A stretch of 64,000 nucleotides of DNA from Ancylomarina sp. 16SWW S1-10-2 (GTDB lineage: Bacteria > Bacteroidota > Bacteroidia > Bacteroidales > Marinifilaceae). The notes below the pieces were generated by a model. That model made no database searches. It was not told where the DNA came from and was given only the letters and a program-made list of their open reading frames with translations. Of the stretch, positions 44,418 through 53,156 are shown one piece after another; position 1 is the first letter of the stretch, and every line of letters starts with the position of its first letter. The stretch spans positions 423,771-487,770 of the forward strand of contig NZ_SADB01000001.1 of assembly GCF_009669305.1 (NCBI RefSeq). The letters run 5' to 3'. A program made the position numbers and the translations under genes.

Positions 44418-45584
44418 ATGAAAAAAATCAATGCTAGTCATACACCACTCTATCGCGAAGCTGGCTTTAATTTACAAAGTGCAAAACGCACAAAGGAAGC
44501 TTTTGCAGCTGAAGCAAATAATGAACACGAACCAGAAGACTATATCTATTCTCGATATAGAAATCCGACGACTGTAGCTGCTGAAAAGCAAATTATGGCA
44601 CTTGAAAATTGTAAATGGGCAGTACTTGTAGAAACAGGAATGGCTGCTATTGATATAGCTGTATCTATTTTTCAGAAAGGAAAAGATACTCGACCCAGTT
44701 TATATTTTCATGAGATTTATGGCGGAACAAATTATTTTATAGATAACATATTAATTAAACGTCGTAATTTAGATGTTCATCGTTTTTATGCTAAAGATGG
44801 ACATTACGATTTTGTAGAATTGGAGCGTCTATTAGACGAGATTCAACCTGAATTCTTGTATTTCGAGGCGGTATCGAATCCAATGTTGATTGTTGCCGAT
44901 GTGAAACGCATTATAAGCTTAGCAAAACAATACGAGGCTAAAATTATTGTAGACAATACATTCGGCACACCTTATCTATGGAAACCTTTGATGGATGGTG
45001 CTGATTTGGTCATTCATTCGGTTACCAAATATTTGAGCGGACATGGTAATATTAGTGCTGGTGTTATTTGTGGTAACAACAAAGAGCTGATGAAAGAGGC
45101 CATTGAATATCGCAAATTGACAGGCCATTTTATAAGTCCAGACGATGCTTACCGCTTGGGCACACAACTGAAAAGTTTTGAACTCAGATTTCAGAAACAT
45201 TGCGACAATGCGATGGCTTTGGCGACTTTCTTAGAGGATCAACCTCAAATTGAAGAGGTCTTATATCCAGGATTAGAATCTCACCCAACCCAAAAAGAAG
45301 CAATAGACCTATTCGGAGATAAAGGCTTTGGTGGCATGATAACTTTCGACACAAAAGGAGACTCTTATACCGATAAAGAAGAAAAACGCGACCGCTTTAT
45401 AGCTGCCCTAGAAGATACAATTCCATTGATTCCAACATTGGGCGAAGTTGATACAATATTATTGCCTATTGAACCTGTTTGGGGCGACAAATATCCTCTT
45501 CCTGGCATGATTCGCTTATCGGTTGGCATCGAAAACATCGACAGATTAAAAGACCTAATTGGTGGAGCGTTAAATCAATTGTAA
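44418..45584 (+). CDS. Cys/Met-metabolism PLP enzyme (methionine gamma-lyase/cystathionine synthase-like)
   Basis: A 388-residue fold-type I PLP enzyme of the cystathionine gamma-synthase family. The PLP lysine is in LVIHSVTKYLSGHGNISAGVI (near 203), preceded by IIVDNTFGTPYLWKPLMDGAD. The early YIYSRYRNPTTVAAEKQIMALE is characteristic. It could be methionine gamma-lyase (yielding 2-oxobutyrate, a substrate of the oxidoreductase nearby) or a transsulfuration enzyme; the active-site residues that separate these cannot be read with confidence. It lies 204 bases behind ptb with a hairpin between. Confidence 0.85.
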   Translation: MKKINASHTPLYREAGFNLQSAKRTKEAFAAEANNEHEPEDYIYSRYRNPTTVAAEKQIMALENCKWAVLVETGMAAIDIAVSIFQKGKDTRPSLYFHEIYGGTNYFIDNILIKRRNLDVHRFYAKDGHYDFVELERLLDEIQPEFLYFEAVSNPMLIVADVKRIISLAKQYEAKIIVDNTFGTPYLWKPLMDGADLVIHSVTKYLSGHGNISAGVICGNNKELMKEAIEYRKLTGHFISPDDAYRLGTQLKSFELRFQKHCDNAMALATFLEDQPQIEEVLYPGLESHPTQKEAIDLFGDKGFGGMITFDTKGDSYTDKEEKRDRFIAALEDTIPLIPTLGEVDTILLPIEPVWGDKYPLPGMIRLSVGIENIDRLKDLIGGALNQL

Positions 45585-45630
45585 AGACTCAACATATTGT
45601 GTCTCCAAAAACAAAAAAACATAAGGGTAG

Positions 45631-45650
45631 AGACGTGATTTATCACGTCT
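45631..45650 (+). repeat. Dispersed palindrome, copy a
   Basis: AGACGTGAT (45631-45639) and ATCACGTCT (45642-45650) form a nine-base stem followed by TTAT. Related copies are at 50192-50219 and 51351-51374. This one is 47 bases behind the PLP-enzyme gene and may act as its terminator. Confidence 0.7.
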
Positions 45651-45719
45651 TTATCAACAATCCGTAAGGTATAAGGCAGATTAAAATAAGAAACTAAACG
45701 TCAGTAAAGTTTAATAAAT

Positions 45720-46130
45720 ATGAAAAACATTACGATACATAGACCGAAAGAGAGTTTCAATAAGAATTTTTCATATAAAATATTAGTCGGAAACAGGATT
45801 CTAACGGAATTGAAAAACGGAGAAGAAAAAATTATTGAAATTCCAGATGAAAATGAATCAATAAAAGCAAAAATCCAATGGTGTGGAAGTGAAAAAATGG
45901 AATTGCGGAATTTATCAGAAAGCGACAGGATAATCGTTAATGGAAATAAATTTCTAAATAAAATACTCCTATTTTCTGGAAGTATTTTACCTATAATTGG
46001 GCTTATGATGTTTAGTTATGGTCTTATTTCAAAAAATTTAGGCACTGGAATTATAGTGTTATTTGTTATTGGGATAATTGGAACTTTGACAATCGGAAAA
46101 AATAAATGGCTAAGATTGAAAAAAGAGTAA
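45720..46130 (+). CDS. Small membrane protein of unknown function
   Basis: A 136-residue protein. Residues 1-78 look like a small beta-rich soluble domain (HRPKESFNKNFSYKILVGNRILTELKNGEEKIIEIP), and two membrane helices follow (about 80-98 and 105-122) with a basic tail (KNKWLRLKKE). No known family is recognised. Codon and base use are a little more AT-rich than its neighbours. It stands between two transcription units. Confidence 0.6.
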   Translation: MKNITIHRPKESFNKNFSYKILVGNRILTELKNGEEKIIEIPDENESIKAKIQWCGSEKMELRNLSESDRIIVNGNKFLNKILLFSGSILPIIGLMMFSYGLISKNLGTGIIVLFVIGIIGTLTIGKNKWLRLKKE

Positions 46131-46270
46131 ATATACATCATTAAAAAAACCAATTAAATTCTTGATTACAAAATACTTTCAGCAATAACATCGGGTTTAC
46201 TTTCCACCTTTTTTTCTAAATTACAGGCTTAAGCAACTAAGCATACTCAAACTGACACCTTACTATCTGC

Positions 46271-46954
46271 ATGAAAAATGAAATTCTTTTAATTGAAGAC
46301 GATATTGAACTACAGAAGCTCGTTTCAGATTATCTAAAAAAATCTGGCTTTATATGTGTCTGTGCAGATAGTATACATAGTGGAAAGTTGCTTTTCGAAA
46401 AGCATAAATATGAGATTGTACTACTCGATTTGGGCTTACCCGATGGAGATGGCTTAACTTGTATCCCATTTATAAAATCCATTTGGAATGAGACTGGTGT
46501 TATTATTGTTTCTGCTCGAGATAAACTCGAAGATCGTATAGATGGATTAAATCTAGGCGCCGACGACTATCTTGTTAAACCCTTTCATTTATCGGAACTT
46601 AACGCTCGAATAAATGCTTTATTGCGACGTAATTTTCACTCGACAAGTTATATCCTTAAGTTTGAAGAAATAACAATCGACACTCAGGCAAACATCGTTT
46701 TTATACAAGGAGAACAAGTAGATTTCACTAGAAAAGAATTCGATTTACTATTATTTTTTATCGAGAACAAAAAGAAAGTTCTTACAAAGGAAAACCTCTT
46801 TGAACATGTATGGGGCGAGAACTCAATATTTATGGATAATTCCGATTTTATCTATACACATATCAACCGACTACGAAAAAAGATTAAAAACCATACAGGA
46901 GAAAACTATATCAAAACCGTATATGGATTTGGTTACAGACTTGAAATCGACTAA
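46271..46954 (+). CDS. OmpR-family response regulator
   Basis: A 227-residue two-component regulator. The receiver has the acidic pair IEDD (8-10), the phosphorylated Asp53 (LLDLGLPDGDG) and Lys near 104 (LVKPFHLSEL). The C-terminal winged helix has FTRKEFDLLLFFIENKKKVLTKENL and IYTHINRLRKKIK with VYGFGYRLE at the end, the OmpR/PhoB type. The stop is two bases from the kinase start, so the two are one operon. A pair of 11-base-spaced direct repeats before the third gene may be its binding site. Confidence 0.95.
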   Translation: MKNEILLIEDDIELQKLVSDYLKKSGFICVCADSIHSGKLLFEKHKYEIVLLDLGLPDGDGLTCIPFIKSIWNETGVIIVSARDKLEDRIDGLNLGADDYLVKPFHLSELNARINALLRRNFHSTSYILKFEEITIDTQANIVFIQGEQVDFTRKEFDLLLFFIENKKKVLTKENLFEHVWGENSIFMDNSDFIYTHINRLRKKIKNHTGENYIKTVYGFGYRLEID

Positions 46955-46956
46955 TT

Positions 46957-48204
46957 ATGAAACTACTGAGTAAAATTAATCGAACTTATTTTAAATATGG
47001 TCTTATCATATTTTTAGTAGCCGATTTCGTTATAATTTCTTTGAGCAGCTACATTCTTAAACAAGAAATGGATGAGGAATTGAGATTTGAGGCTACTGAA
47101 TTGGTTGAAACTTTTAAAAAAGATAATAGTATTCATAATATCTACCCGACAACTGTTGTTGAAAAGGTCGATGCAAACTATAAACTTGTATCAATAAGTA
47201 AGGATACGCTTATATATAATAACAATCAGAAGGAATTAGCACCTTTTCGCGAATACTCAACAGTTATTATAACTAATAATCAAAAATACAAGATCACAAC
47301 ACGGCATATGCTGATGGAGTTCAATGATATTTTTACATTATTTACAAGTCTGATTTCGGTTGTCCTTTTTTTAATATTCATTGGTTTTCTATTTTTCACC
47401 CAAAGACTCAATTCTCTAATTTGGAATGGGTTTAATAAAAATGTCGAACAATTGAAATCTTATTCTTTTGATTCTCACATAAAACTTCATTTATCAGAAA
47501 CCAAAATTGATGAATTCGATGAATTAAATCAGGTATTAATAAACTTATCAGACCGATTGGAGCTTGACTATAAAGCATCCAAGGAGTTCTCTGCAAATGC
47601 AGCACACGAAATACAAACACCCTTATCCATTATTCGATCTAAATGCGAGAATTTATTTTCCAAACCTAATTTAGATGACGAAACCATAGCCTCACTTCGA
47701 GATATTTATTTAACTACCGATCGTTTATCAGGTATAGGCAAAGCCTTACTTCTATTAGCCAAAATTGATCATGGTCAATTTAATACCATTGAATCAATAT
47801 CTTTATCTGAGATTTTTAATTCATACCTAAATTCGTATCAAGAAATTATTCAAGATAGAGAATTGATTGTCAATATTTCAGAAACTCAGCCTTGTTTAAT
47901 AAATATGGACAAGAGATTAGCAAACCTTTTAATTCAGAATATTTTTATTAACGCAATCAATCATTCTTCCAAGGGCAAAGAAATTTTAATTAAACTTTCA
48001 GTAGATAGTTTTACCATCTCTAACCAAGGCGAAGAAGCGATTCAAAACCCTGATCAAATTTTCAATCGCTTTTATAAAGAAGATCAAAATCAAGGATCTA
48101 CGGGCATTGGATTAGCCATTGTTAAAAAAATAGCAGATCACTATAATTTTAGAATGACATACTTATTTAAAGATTTTAAACACAATTTCACTTTTCACTT
48201 ATAA
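46957..48204 (+). CDS. Sensor histidine kinase
   Basis: A 415-residue kinase with a membrane helix at about 13-33, a short extracytoplasmic domain (about 35-120), a second helix (about 125-150), a HAMP-like linker and a HisKA domain with His217 in SANAAHEIQTPLSIIRSKCENL. The ATPase domain has IFINAINHSSKGK (N box) and GSTGIGLAIVKKI (G2). The G1 region is weak (VDSFTISNQGEEA), as in QseC-like kinases. It is co-transcribed with the regulator upstream, and the LTA-synthase-like gene 71 bases downstream is a probable target. Confidence 0.92.
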   Translation: MKLLSKINRTYFKYGLIIFLVADFVIISLSSYILKQEMDEELRFEATELVETFKKDNSIHNIYPTTVVEKVDANYKLVSISKDTLIYNNNQKELAPFREYSTVIITNNQKYKITTRHMLMEFNDIFTLFTSLISVVLFLIFIGFLFFTQRLNSLIWNGFNKNVEQLKSYSFDSHIKLHLSETKIDEFDELNQVLINLSDRLELDYKASKEFSANAAHEIQTPLSIIRSKCENLFSKPNLDDETIASLRDIYLTTDRLSGIGKALLLLAKIDHGQFNTIESISLSEIFNSYLNSYQEIIQDRELIVNISETQPCLINMDKRLANLLIQNIFINAINHSSKGKEILIKLSVDSFTISNQGEEAIQNPDQIFNRFYKEDQNQGSTGIGLAIVKKIADHYNFRMTYLFKDFKHNFTFHL

Positions 48205-48205
48205 G

Positions 48206-48226
48206 TTTGTTAGAAATTTGTTAGAA
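48206..48226 (+). promoter_or_regulatory. Direct repeat, possible response-regulator operator
   Basis: TTTGTTAGAA occurs twice, at 48206-48215 and 48217-48226, with an 11-base period. OmpR/PhoB-type regulators typically bind two half-sites spaced this way. It lies between the kinase stop and the start of the LTA-synthase-like gene. Confidence 0.5.
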
Positions 48227-48275
48227 TCACTATGTTCTTTTGTTGTGTTTAAAAATCATTCACAACTTAAGAAAC

Positions 48276-50186
48276 ATGAAATTCTCAAAAATTCTCAAGA
48301 GTCGATATGGAGGGCTTCTTCTATTCAGTTTAATCTTCTTGAGCTTATCTTTTCTTATTCGAAGTATCCTACTCATAAAAGATTTTGACAAGGTCGATTT
48401 AAACTTTTTTACATTCATTAAAATCTATGCTTTTGGCTTATTTTACGATTTGGTAGCCATATCGTATTTTATTATTCCATTTGTATTCTACCTTTTAGTT
48501 ATTCCCGATCGATTATTTAATACAAAAATACACCGCTGGATCTCCTATTTCTTTTTCATTATTACCATTGGAATTCTCGTTTTCTCAGGCATTGGAGAAT
48601 GGTTCTTTTGGGAAGAATTTAGTGTTCGCTACAATTTTATTGCGGTAGATTATCTTGTTTACACCCACGAAGTCATTTCAAATATTCAGCAATCATACCC
48701 CATGTCGATTATTATTTTTGGCATGCTTTTACTTTCTGCAAGTCTATTTGCGCTTGTAAAAAAGAGGTTTGACATCGTCATCAATTCTAAATCTCGTTTT
48801 ACATCTCGCCTAACTACAAGTCTTATTTTGTGGCTTATTCCATTGCTTGCCTTTTATTCTATAGATAAGAGTTCCGCAGAGATTCGCGAAAACTCCTATT
48901 CAAACGAACTGGCACATGATGGAATTTATCAGATATTCTCTGCTTTCAGAAACAACGAATTAGATTACAAATCCTTTTATCAATCTATTGACGATAAGGA
49001 GGCTTTTACCAACTTACGCAGCTTGCTTAAAACACCCAATAGTGAGTTTTTAAGCGATGACGTATTCGATGTAACACGACAAATTACCTATCCTGGAGAC
49101 GACAAATCCTATAATGTCATGTTAATCACAGTTGAGAGTTTAAGTGCTTCTTTCTTCACCAAATTTGGTAATACAAAACATGATATCACACCAAATATGG
49201 ACACCATAATAAACCAATCCTTACTATTCACCAACTTTTACGCAACCGGAACACGAACCGTTCGTGGAATGGAAGCTTTAACACTTTCGTTACCACCTAC
49301 ACCTGGCTACTCTATCGTAAAACGTCCAAATAACGAAGGTTTATTTACGCTAGGTAGTGTTTTGAAATCGAAAGGCTACCAAAGCAATTTTATTTATGCA
49401 GGTAATGGCTATTTCGATAATATGAATTATTTCTTTGAGAATAGCGGTTACAATATAGTAGACAGAAAAGCTTTTCTTGACAAAGAAATTACATTCGAAA
49501 ATGCGTGGGGAGTTTGTGACGAAGATTTGTTTGCCAAGGCTACTCAAGTTGCTGATAGTGCCTATAAAGTAGGGAAACCTTTTCATAATTTTATTATGAC
49601 AACATCTAATCACCGTCCGTACACTTATCCTGATGGGAAAATTGATATTCCTTCACATTCGGGTAGAAAAGGCGCTGTAAAATACACCGATTATGCCATT
49701 GCGAAATTTCTTCGTGATGCTAAAAAGCATGCTTGGTTTAAGAATACAATTTTTGTAATTGTTGCCGATCATTGTGCATCAAGTGCTGGAAAAACATCAC
49801 TACCTGTTAAAAAATATCATATTCCATTAATTATATATGCACCAGAAATAATCCAACCTGAAGAGAATACAAGCTTGGCATCTCAAATTGATTTTGCACC
49901 AACCATTCTAGGGCTACTGAATATGGATTACAAATCTAAATTTTTCGGGAAAGATATCCTTCTCGATAAACCTAATCGTGCCTTATTAGGTACCTATCAA
50001 AAGATTGGACTGTTACGAAACAATCAATTAACCGTTCAGCTCCCAACCAAACGAACTGAGGCTTTTCAAGTTATTGATCTGGATCAAAATACGAAGAAAC
50101 TTGATCAACATGAATTAAAAGACGCTATTACCTATTACCAAACAGCTAGTTATCTTTTTCACCATAAACTTTATAATTATAAATAA
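48276..50186 (+). CDS. LTA-synthase-family phosphoglycerol/phosphoethanolamine transferase-like protein
   Basis: A 636-residue protein with five N-terminal membrane helices (to about residue 190) and a sulfatase-fold extracytoplasmic domain. The metal-binding start is NVMLITVESLSASFF (about 275-290), the probable nucleophile Thr lies in ATGTRTVRGMEALTLS (near 326), and later ligands are in FVIVADHCASSAG. Such enzymes transfer glycerol-phosphate or phosphoethanolamine to envelope lipids or glycans. I start it at ATG 48276, since the TTG at 48240 adds 12 residues within the regulatory region. As third gene behind a two-component pair, it probably performs an envelope modification that the pair controls. 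Confidence 0.87.
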   Translation: MKFSKILKSRYGGLLLFSLIFLSLSFLIRSILLIKDFDKVDLNFFTFIKIYAFGLFYDLVAISYFIIPFVFYLLVIPDRLFNTKIHRWISYFFFIITIGILVFSGIGEWFFWEEFSVRYNFIAVDYLVYTHEVISNIQQSYPMSIIIFGMLLLSASLFALVKKRFDIVINSKSRFTSRLTTSLILWLIPLLAFYSIDKSSAEIRENSYSNELAHDGIYQIFSAFRNNELDYKSFYQSIDDKEAFTNLRSLLKTPNSEFLSDDVFDVTRQITYPGDDKSYNVMLITVESLSASFFTKFGNTKHDITPNMDTIINQSLLFTNFYATGTRTVRGMEALTLSLPPTPGYSIVKRPNNEGLFTLGSVLKSKGYQSNFIYAGNGYFDNMNYFFENSGYNIVDRKAFLDKEITFENAWGVCDEDLFAKATQVADSAYKVGKPFHNFIMTTSNHRPYTYPDGKIDIPSHSGRKGAVKYTDYAIAKFLRDAKKHAWFKNTIFVIVADHCASSAGKTSLPVKKYHIPLIIYAPEIIQPEENTSLASQIDFAPTILGLLNMDYKSKFFGKDILLDKPNRALLGTYQKIGLLRNNQLTVQLPTKRTEAFQVIDLDQNTKKLDQHELKDAITYYQTASYLFHHKLYNYK

Positions 50187-50606
50187 GTGACATAAAGACG
50201 TGATAAATCACGTCTTTATTAATATATACGCAACGTGAAAACATGATGTAAAATACGCACTGAATCGCGTCTCTACCCATAAAAACCAAATTCCCCAATC
50301 AACATGAATGATTGGGGAATTTGAATTTACATCCTCTGTCATTTATTTTTTCTCCTAAAATAATTATCCTTTCATAATTTCCGTTAAGCCTTCTGTAAAC
50401 CTTTCCCTCAAATTACTATCTACTTTCCTTACCAAAATCACAAAAAAGAACCTCCATTATATTTATTTCCCCCTTTGTATAGAATTCCGTAAATTTAGGT
50501 ATCAATTTACTTGCAAGAACACGTCTATAAACTTGCCTAGCTGACAATCATATTACAGCTGAAATTTAGGTATCTTTGCTAGGTTTTCAAAACCAAATTT
50601 AAACTC
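50187..50606. other. Gap holding a REP-type palindrome
   Basis: A palindrome sits six bases behind the LTA-synthase-like gene: ATAAAGACGTGAT at 50192-50204 and ATCACGTCTTTAT at 50207-50219 (copy b of the dispersed family). About 45 bases on, GAATCGCGTCTCTACCC (around 50263-50280) is a related arm in inverse orientation, so 50192-50280 could be a REPIN-like two-arm element. The rest is AT-rich without a gene; a promoter element is at 50571. Confidence 0.65.
50571..50578 (+). promoter_or_regulatory. -7 element before the TapB-like gene
   Basis: TATCTTTG matches TAnnTTTG and lies 29 bases before the start codon at 50607. No TTTG is visible at a fitting upstream distance. Confidence 0.5.
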
Positions 50607-51299
50607 ATGAAAAAATATTTTAGTTTATTCGCTTTAATTATCTTCTTTAGCCTAAATGCTTTAAGTCAAGATTGCACCCTATTTATTCCGGGTGATGTAG
50701 GTACAGAATTGCATTATGAAATAAGAAATGCAAAAGGAAAATTACAATCTGTCTATTCTCAGAAAGTCATATCTATAAAAGAAAATGCTGGTGAAACAGT
50801 GTTTGAATTACTACAAACACATAAGGATCCTAAAAAGCCAGAAAAAATCATACTGCAAGACACAATCGGATTCCGTTGCAAGGGAAATGAATTTTACATT
50901 GATATGGAAAAATACCTAGACCAAAAACAATTGAAAGGATTCAAAAACATGGAAATAAAAATGACCACAAATGATCTCATGTACCCTTCCAAACTTTCTC
51001 CAGGTATGAATCTAAAAGATGGTTCAATCAGTATAGAACTTGCCAGTGACTTAATGAGTATGACGACAAACATTGTAAACCGTAAAGTTGAAGCCCTTGA
51101 AAATATTACAACGCCTGCAGGTAGTTTCGATTGCTACAAAATATCGGAAGATGTAAAAAGCAAAATAGGTTTCCTTAAAGTAAACATTAGCAATGTAACT
51201 TGGATTATACAAGATATTGGTACCATTCGCAGTGAATCATACAATAAAAAAGGTAAACTTGATACCGTTACAGAATTGGTGAAAATTGTTAGAAATTAA
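50607..51299 (+). CDS. Secreted TapB/DUF3108-like protein
   Basis: A 230-residue protein with a signal peptide (FSLFALIIFFSLNALSQ) and a beta-rich domain seen in the TapB/DUF3108 group (PGDVGTELHYEIRNAKGKLQS at the start, NITTPAGSFDCYKISEDVKSKIGF near 170, WIIQDIGTIRSESYNKKGKL near the end). Some relatives are periplasmic or outer-membrane-associated, but the function is unknown. It may be in the regulon of the two-component pair upstream, but the 420-base gap with its own promoter argues for independence. A REP-type palindrome follows. Confidence 0.7.
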   Translation: MKKYFSLFALIIFFSLNALSQDCTLFIPGDVGTELHYEIRNAKGKLQSVYSQKVISIKENAGETVFELLQTHKDPKKPEKIILQDTIGFRCKGNEFYIDMEKYLDQKQLKGFKNMEIKMTTNDLMYPSKLSPGMNLKDGSISIELASDLMSMTTNIVNRKVEALENITTPAGSFDCYKISEDVKSKIGFLKVNISNVTWIIQDIGTIRSESYNKKGKLDTVTELVKIVRN

Positions 51300-51789
51300 A
51301 GTTGATACCAAAAATATAGAAACACAACACATTATGTATCTACAAAAAATAAAGACGTGATAAATCACGTCTTTTTTAAGATATCTACAACAAATAGCGT
51401 CCTAAACGTTTTTAATAATATCACATATTAATTGATATAGACCAAATTAAAATAATAAGTTTGTTTTTTGAGCGACTTAAGAGATGGCATCTTTTTTTAA
51501 TGTATTTTGTTTAACGAAGACTTTAGAAAGACCGAGAAGTTGAGAACTTGTTCGAAAATCACTCGGCCGCACTTAAGTCTGAGGCAAATAAGAAAAATAT
51601 TAAAAAAGAAGCCTTGAATTTCTTTGCTTCGTTTCTTGTTTCAAGACAAGAAATGATGTCGGGTTTGGGCGGAAAGCCCAATTGCTAAAATCATTAGAGA
51701 CAAAATTATTTTTCAACGTATAAATATAATTTATAGATTCGACATAAAAACGCAATGCATGAGTTTCCACAAAACAAATTACCTCAATA
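51300..51789. other. Gap with palindrome copy c and a second hairpin region
   Basis: AAAGACGTGAT (51351-51361) and ATCACGTCTTT (51364-51374) form copy c of the dispersed palindrome, followed by a T run. Further on, TTTCTTGT (51633-51640) pairs with ACAAGAAA (51647-51654) within a stretch (about 51540-51690) that is more GC-rich than its surroundings; I recognise no gene in it. Confidence 0.6.
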
Positions 51790-52788
51790 TCAATTCATAT
51801 GAACTTTAAGCTTGTCTTTAGCTTTTTTCATAAGCAACTGCAACTTAGCCCATGCTCTTTGTCTTAAGCTAGGTAGAGGCTCAAGTATAAAGTCAGCCAA
51901 AATACTTGCAAATTCGGGAGCTTGCAGGTAACCAAAAGATTTGTGGGGATTTTTCACTCCATTCATTTGGTAGGTATTGTTCACCAAAATATCGATGGGA
52001 TGAATGCCTGTTTCATTACTAAGAAAATCGTCGGCCAACTTGTAATGTAGCGCAACATGATCGGTTATATCAGCCAAATTATACCAATGACCCCTAATGC
52101 CTGGAGGGCTCATTAAAGCAGGCTGTCCATTTAAACGCACCTTTTGCTCGGCAGCAATTTTACCAATCACAATAGGCAAACCCAATGGCGACCCCATAGT
52201 AATTAGGCTATGAATAGGTATTTCGGGTATCATAAAATTTAAAACATCATAACTCACAATACTACCCATAGAATGAGCAAGTATCATAATCTGATGATTC
52301 TTGTATTTTTTAATCACCTGCACCAACCTCTCCCTAATCTGATCGCGAACATGAGAAGGCATCTCGCCTTCCTGCTGCACATCGGCCTTATAGTAGGCAT
52401 CCAAATCGGGAAAATGTTTTTTAAGAATACTATCGGTAATAAAACTGTAATTGAGTGTTTTATCTTCGTTAAGAAAAATGTTGCTCAACTTTTCGCTGAT
52501 AAAACCATTCACTTTATGACGAACGCTTTGCTCTTCAATCACCTTATTTTGTGGAGATTTTTGAAACTGCTCTCTCAAAAAATAAGGGCTGTCCTCATCC
52601 TCAGACCATAGATCTAGAGGCTGATCGTAAAGAATATCGGCCCAATAAACCATTTCGAACTTGGGTAGAGTTTTGGGGCAATTGGCCTGAGCCATTCCTT
52701 CAATCATGGCTTCTTTCCACCACTTTGCCAAAAGCGATTTTGGAGCTTTATTGCCCAAACCATGAATCCCAATTATAAGCTGCTGCAT
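51790..52788 (-). CDS. Alpha/beta-hydrolase-like protein
   Basis: A 332-residue protein with an alpha/beta-hydrolase start (LIIGIHGLGNKAPKSLLAKWWKEAM) and a nucleophile elbow MILAHSMGSIVSYDVLNFM near 170 (AHSMGS in place of GHSMGG). Later stretches LITMGSPLGLPIV and WYNLADITDHVALHY carry a likely Asp and His. Homologues are predicted lipases or esterases; the substrate is unknown. The end is basic (KKAKDKLKVHMN). No operon partner. Confidence 0.75.
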   Translation of the reverse strand: MQQLIIGIHGLGNKAPKSLLAKWWKEAMIEGMAQANCPKTLPKFEMVYWADILYDQPLDLWSEDEDSPYFLREQFQKSPQNKVIEEQSVRHKVNGFISEKLSNIFLNEDKTLNYSFITDSILKKHFPDLDAYYKADVQQEGEMPSHVRDQIRERLVQVIKKYKNHQIMILAHSMGSIVSYDVLNFMIPEIPIHSLITMGSPLGLPIVIGKIAAEQKVRLNGQPALMSPPGIRGHWYNLADITDHVALHYKLADDFLSNETGIHPIDILVNNTYQMNGVKNPHKSFGYLQAPEFASILADFILEPLPSLRQRAWAKLQLLMKKAKDKLKVHMN

Positions 52789-53029
52789 CTGTTTTTTTAT
52801 TGCTTTTTATAGAGTCCGACAAAGCTATAATAAATTAACCATTCGCCTAAATTGAGATGTAGGAATTAAGAGCCTTAAATAAATTATAAGTTTATGCAGT
52901 ATCATAATGACGTGATGCCGGAAAACTGCAACATGATAGAAAAACATCTCAACAAGCATAAAACACAAAACCCTATCCCACAAAGATCTATACAACTCGC
53001 TACATAATTCTAGAAAACAAACTCAAAAC

Positions 53030-53048
53030 GTGACTCATAGTCCGTTGA
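53030..53048 (+). repeat. Left direct repeat bracketing the PLD-helicase gene
   Basis: GTGACTCATAGTCCGTTGA. A near-copy, GTGACTTATAGTCCGTGGA, lies at 56299-56317 directly behind the helicase stop (17 of 19 bases identical). The left copy also begins a hairpin with AGTCAC at 53055-53060. The rest of the 368-base gap (52789-53156) is AT-rich without recognised features. Confidence 0.7.
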
Positions 53049-53156
53049 CATATAAGTCACATTTGGATAGATTTACTTCTTATGGATTTATTATGTATAA
53101 AAAGAAAAAACTACCTTTAAAAACTCAACTTTTATGAATAATTAAATATTCTCTGC

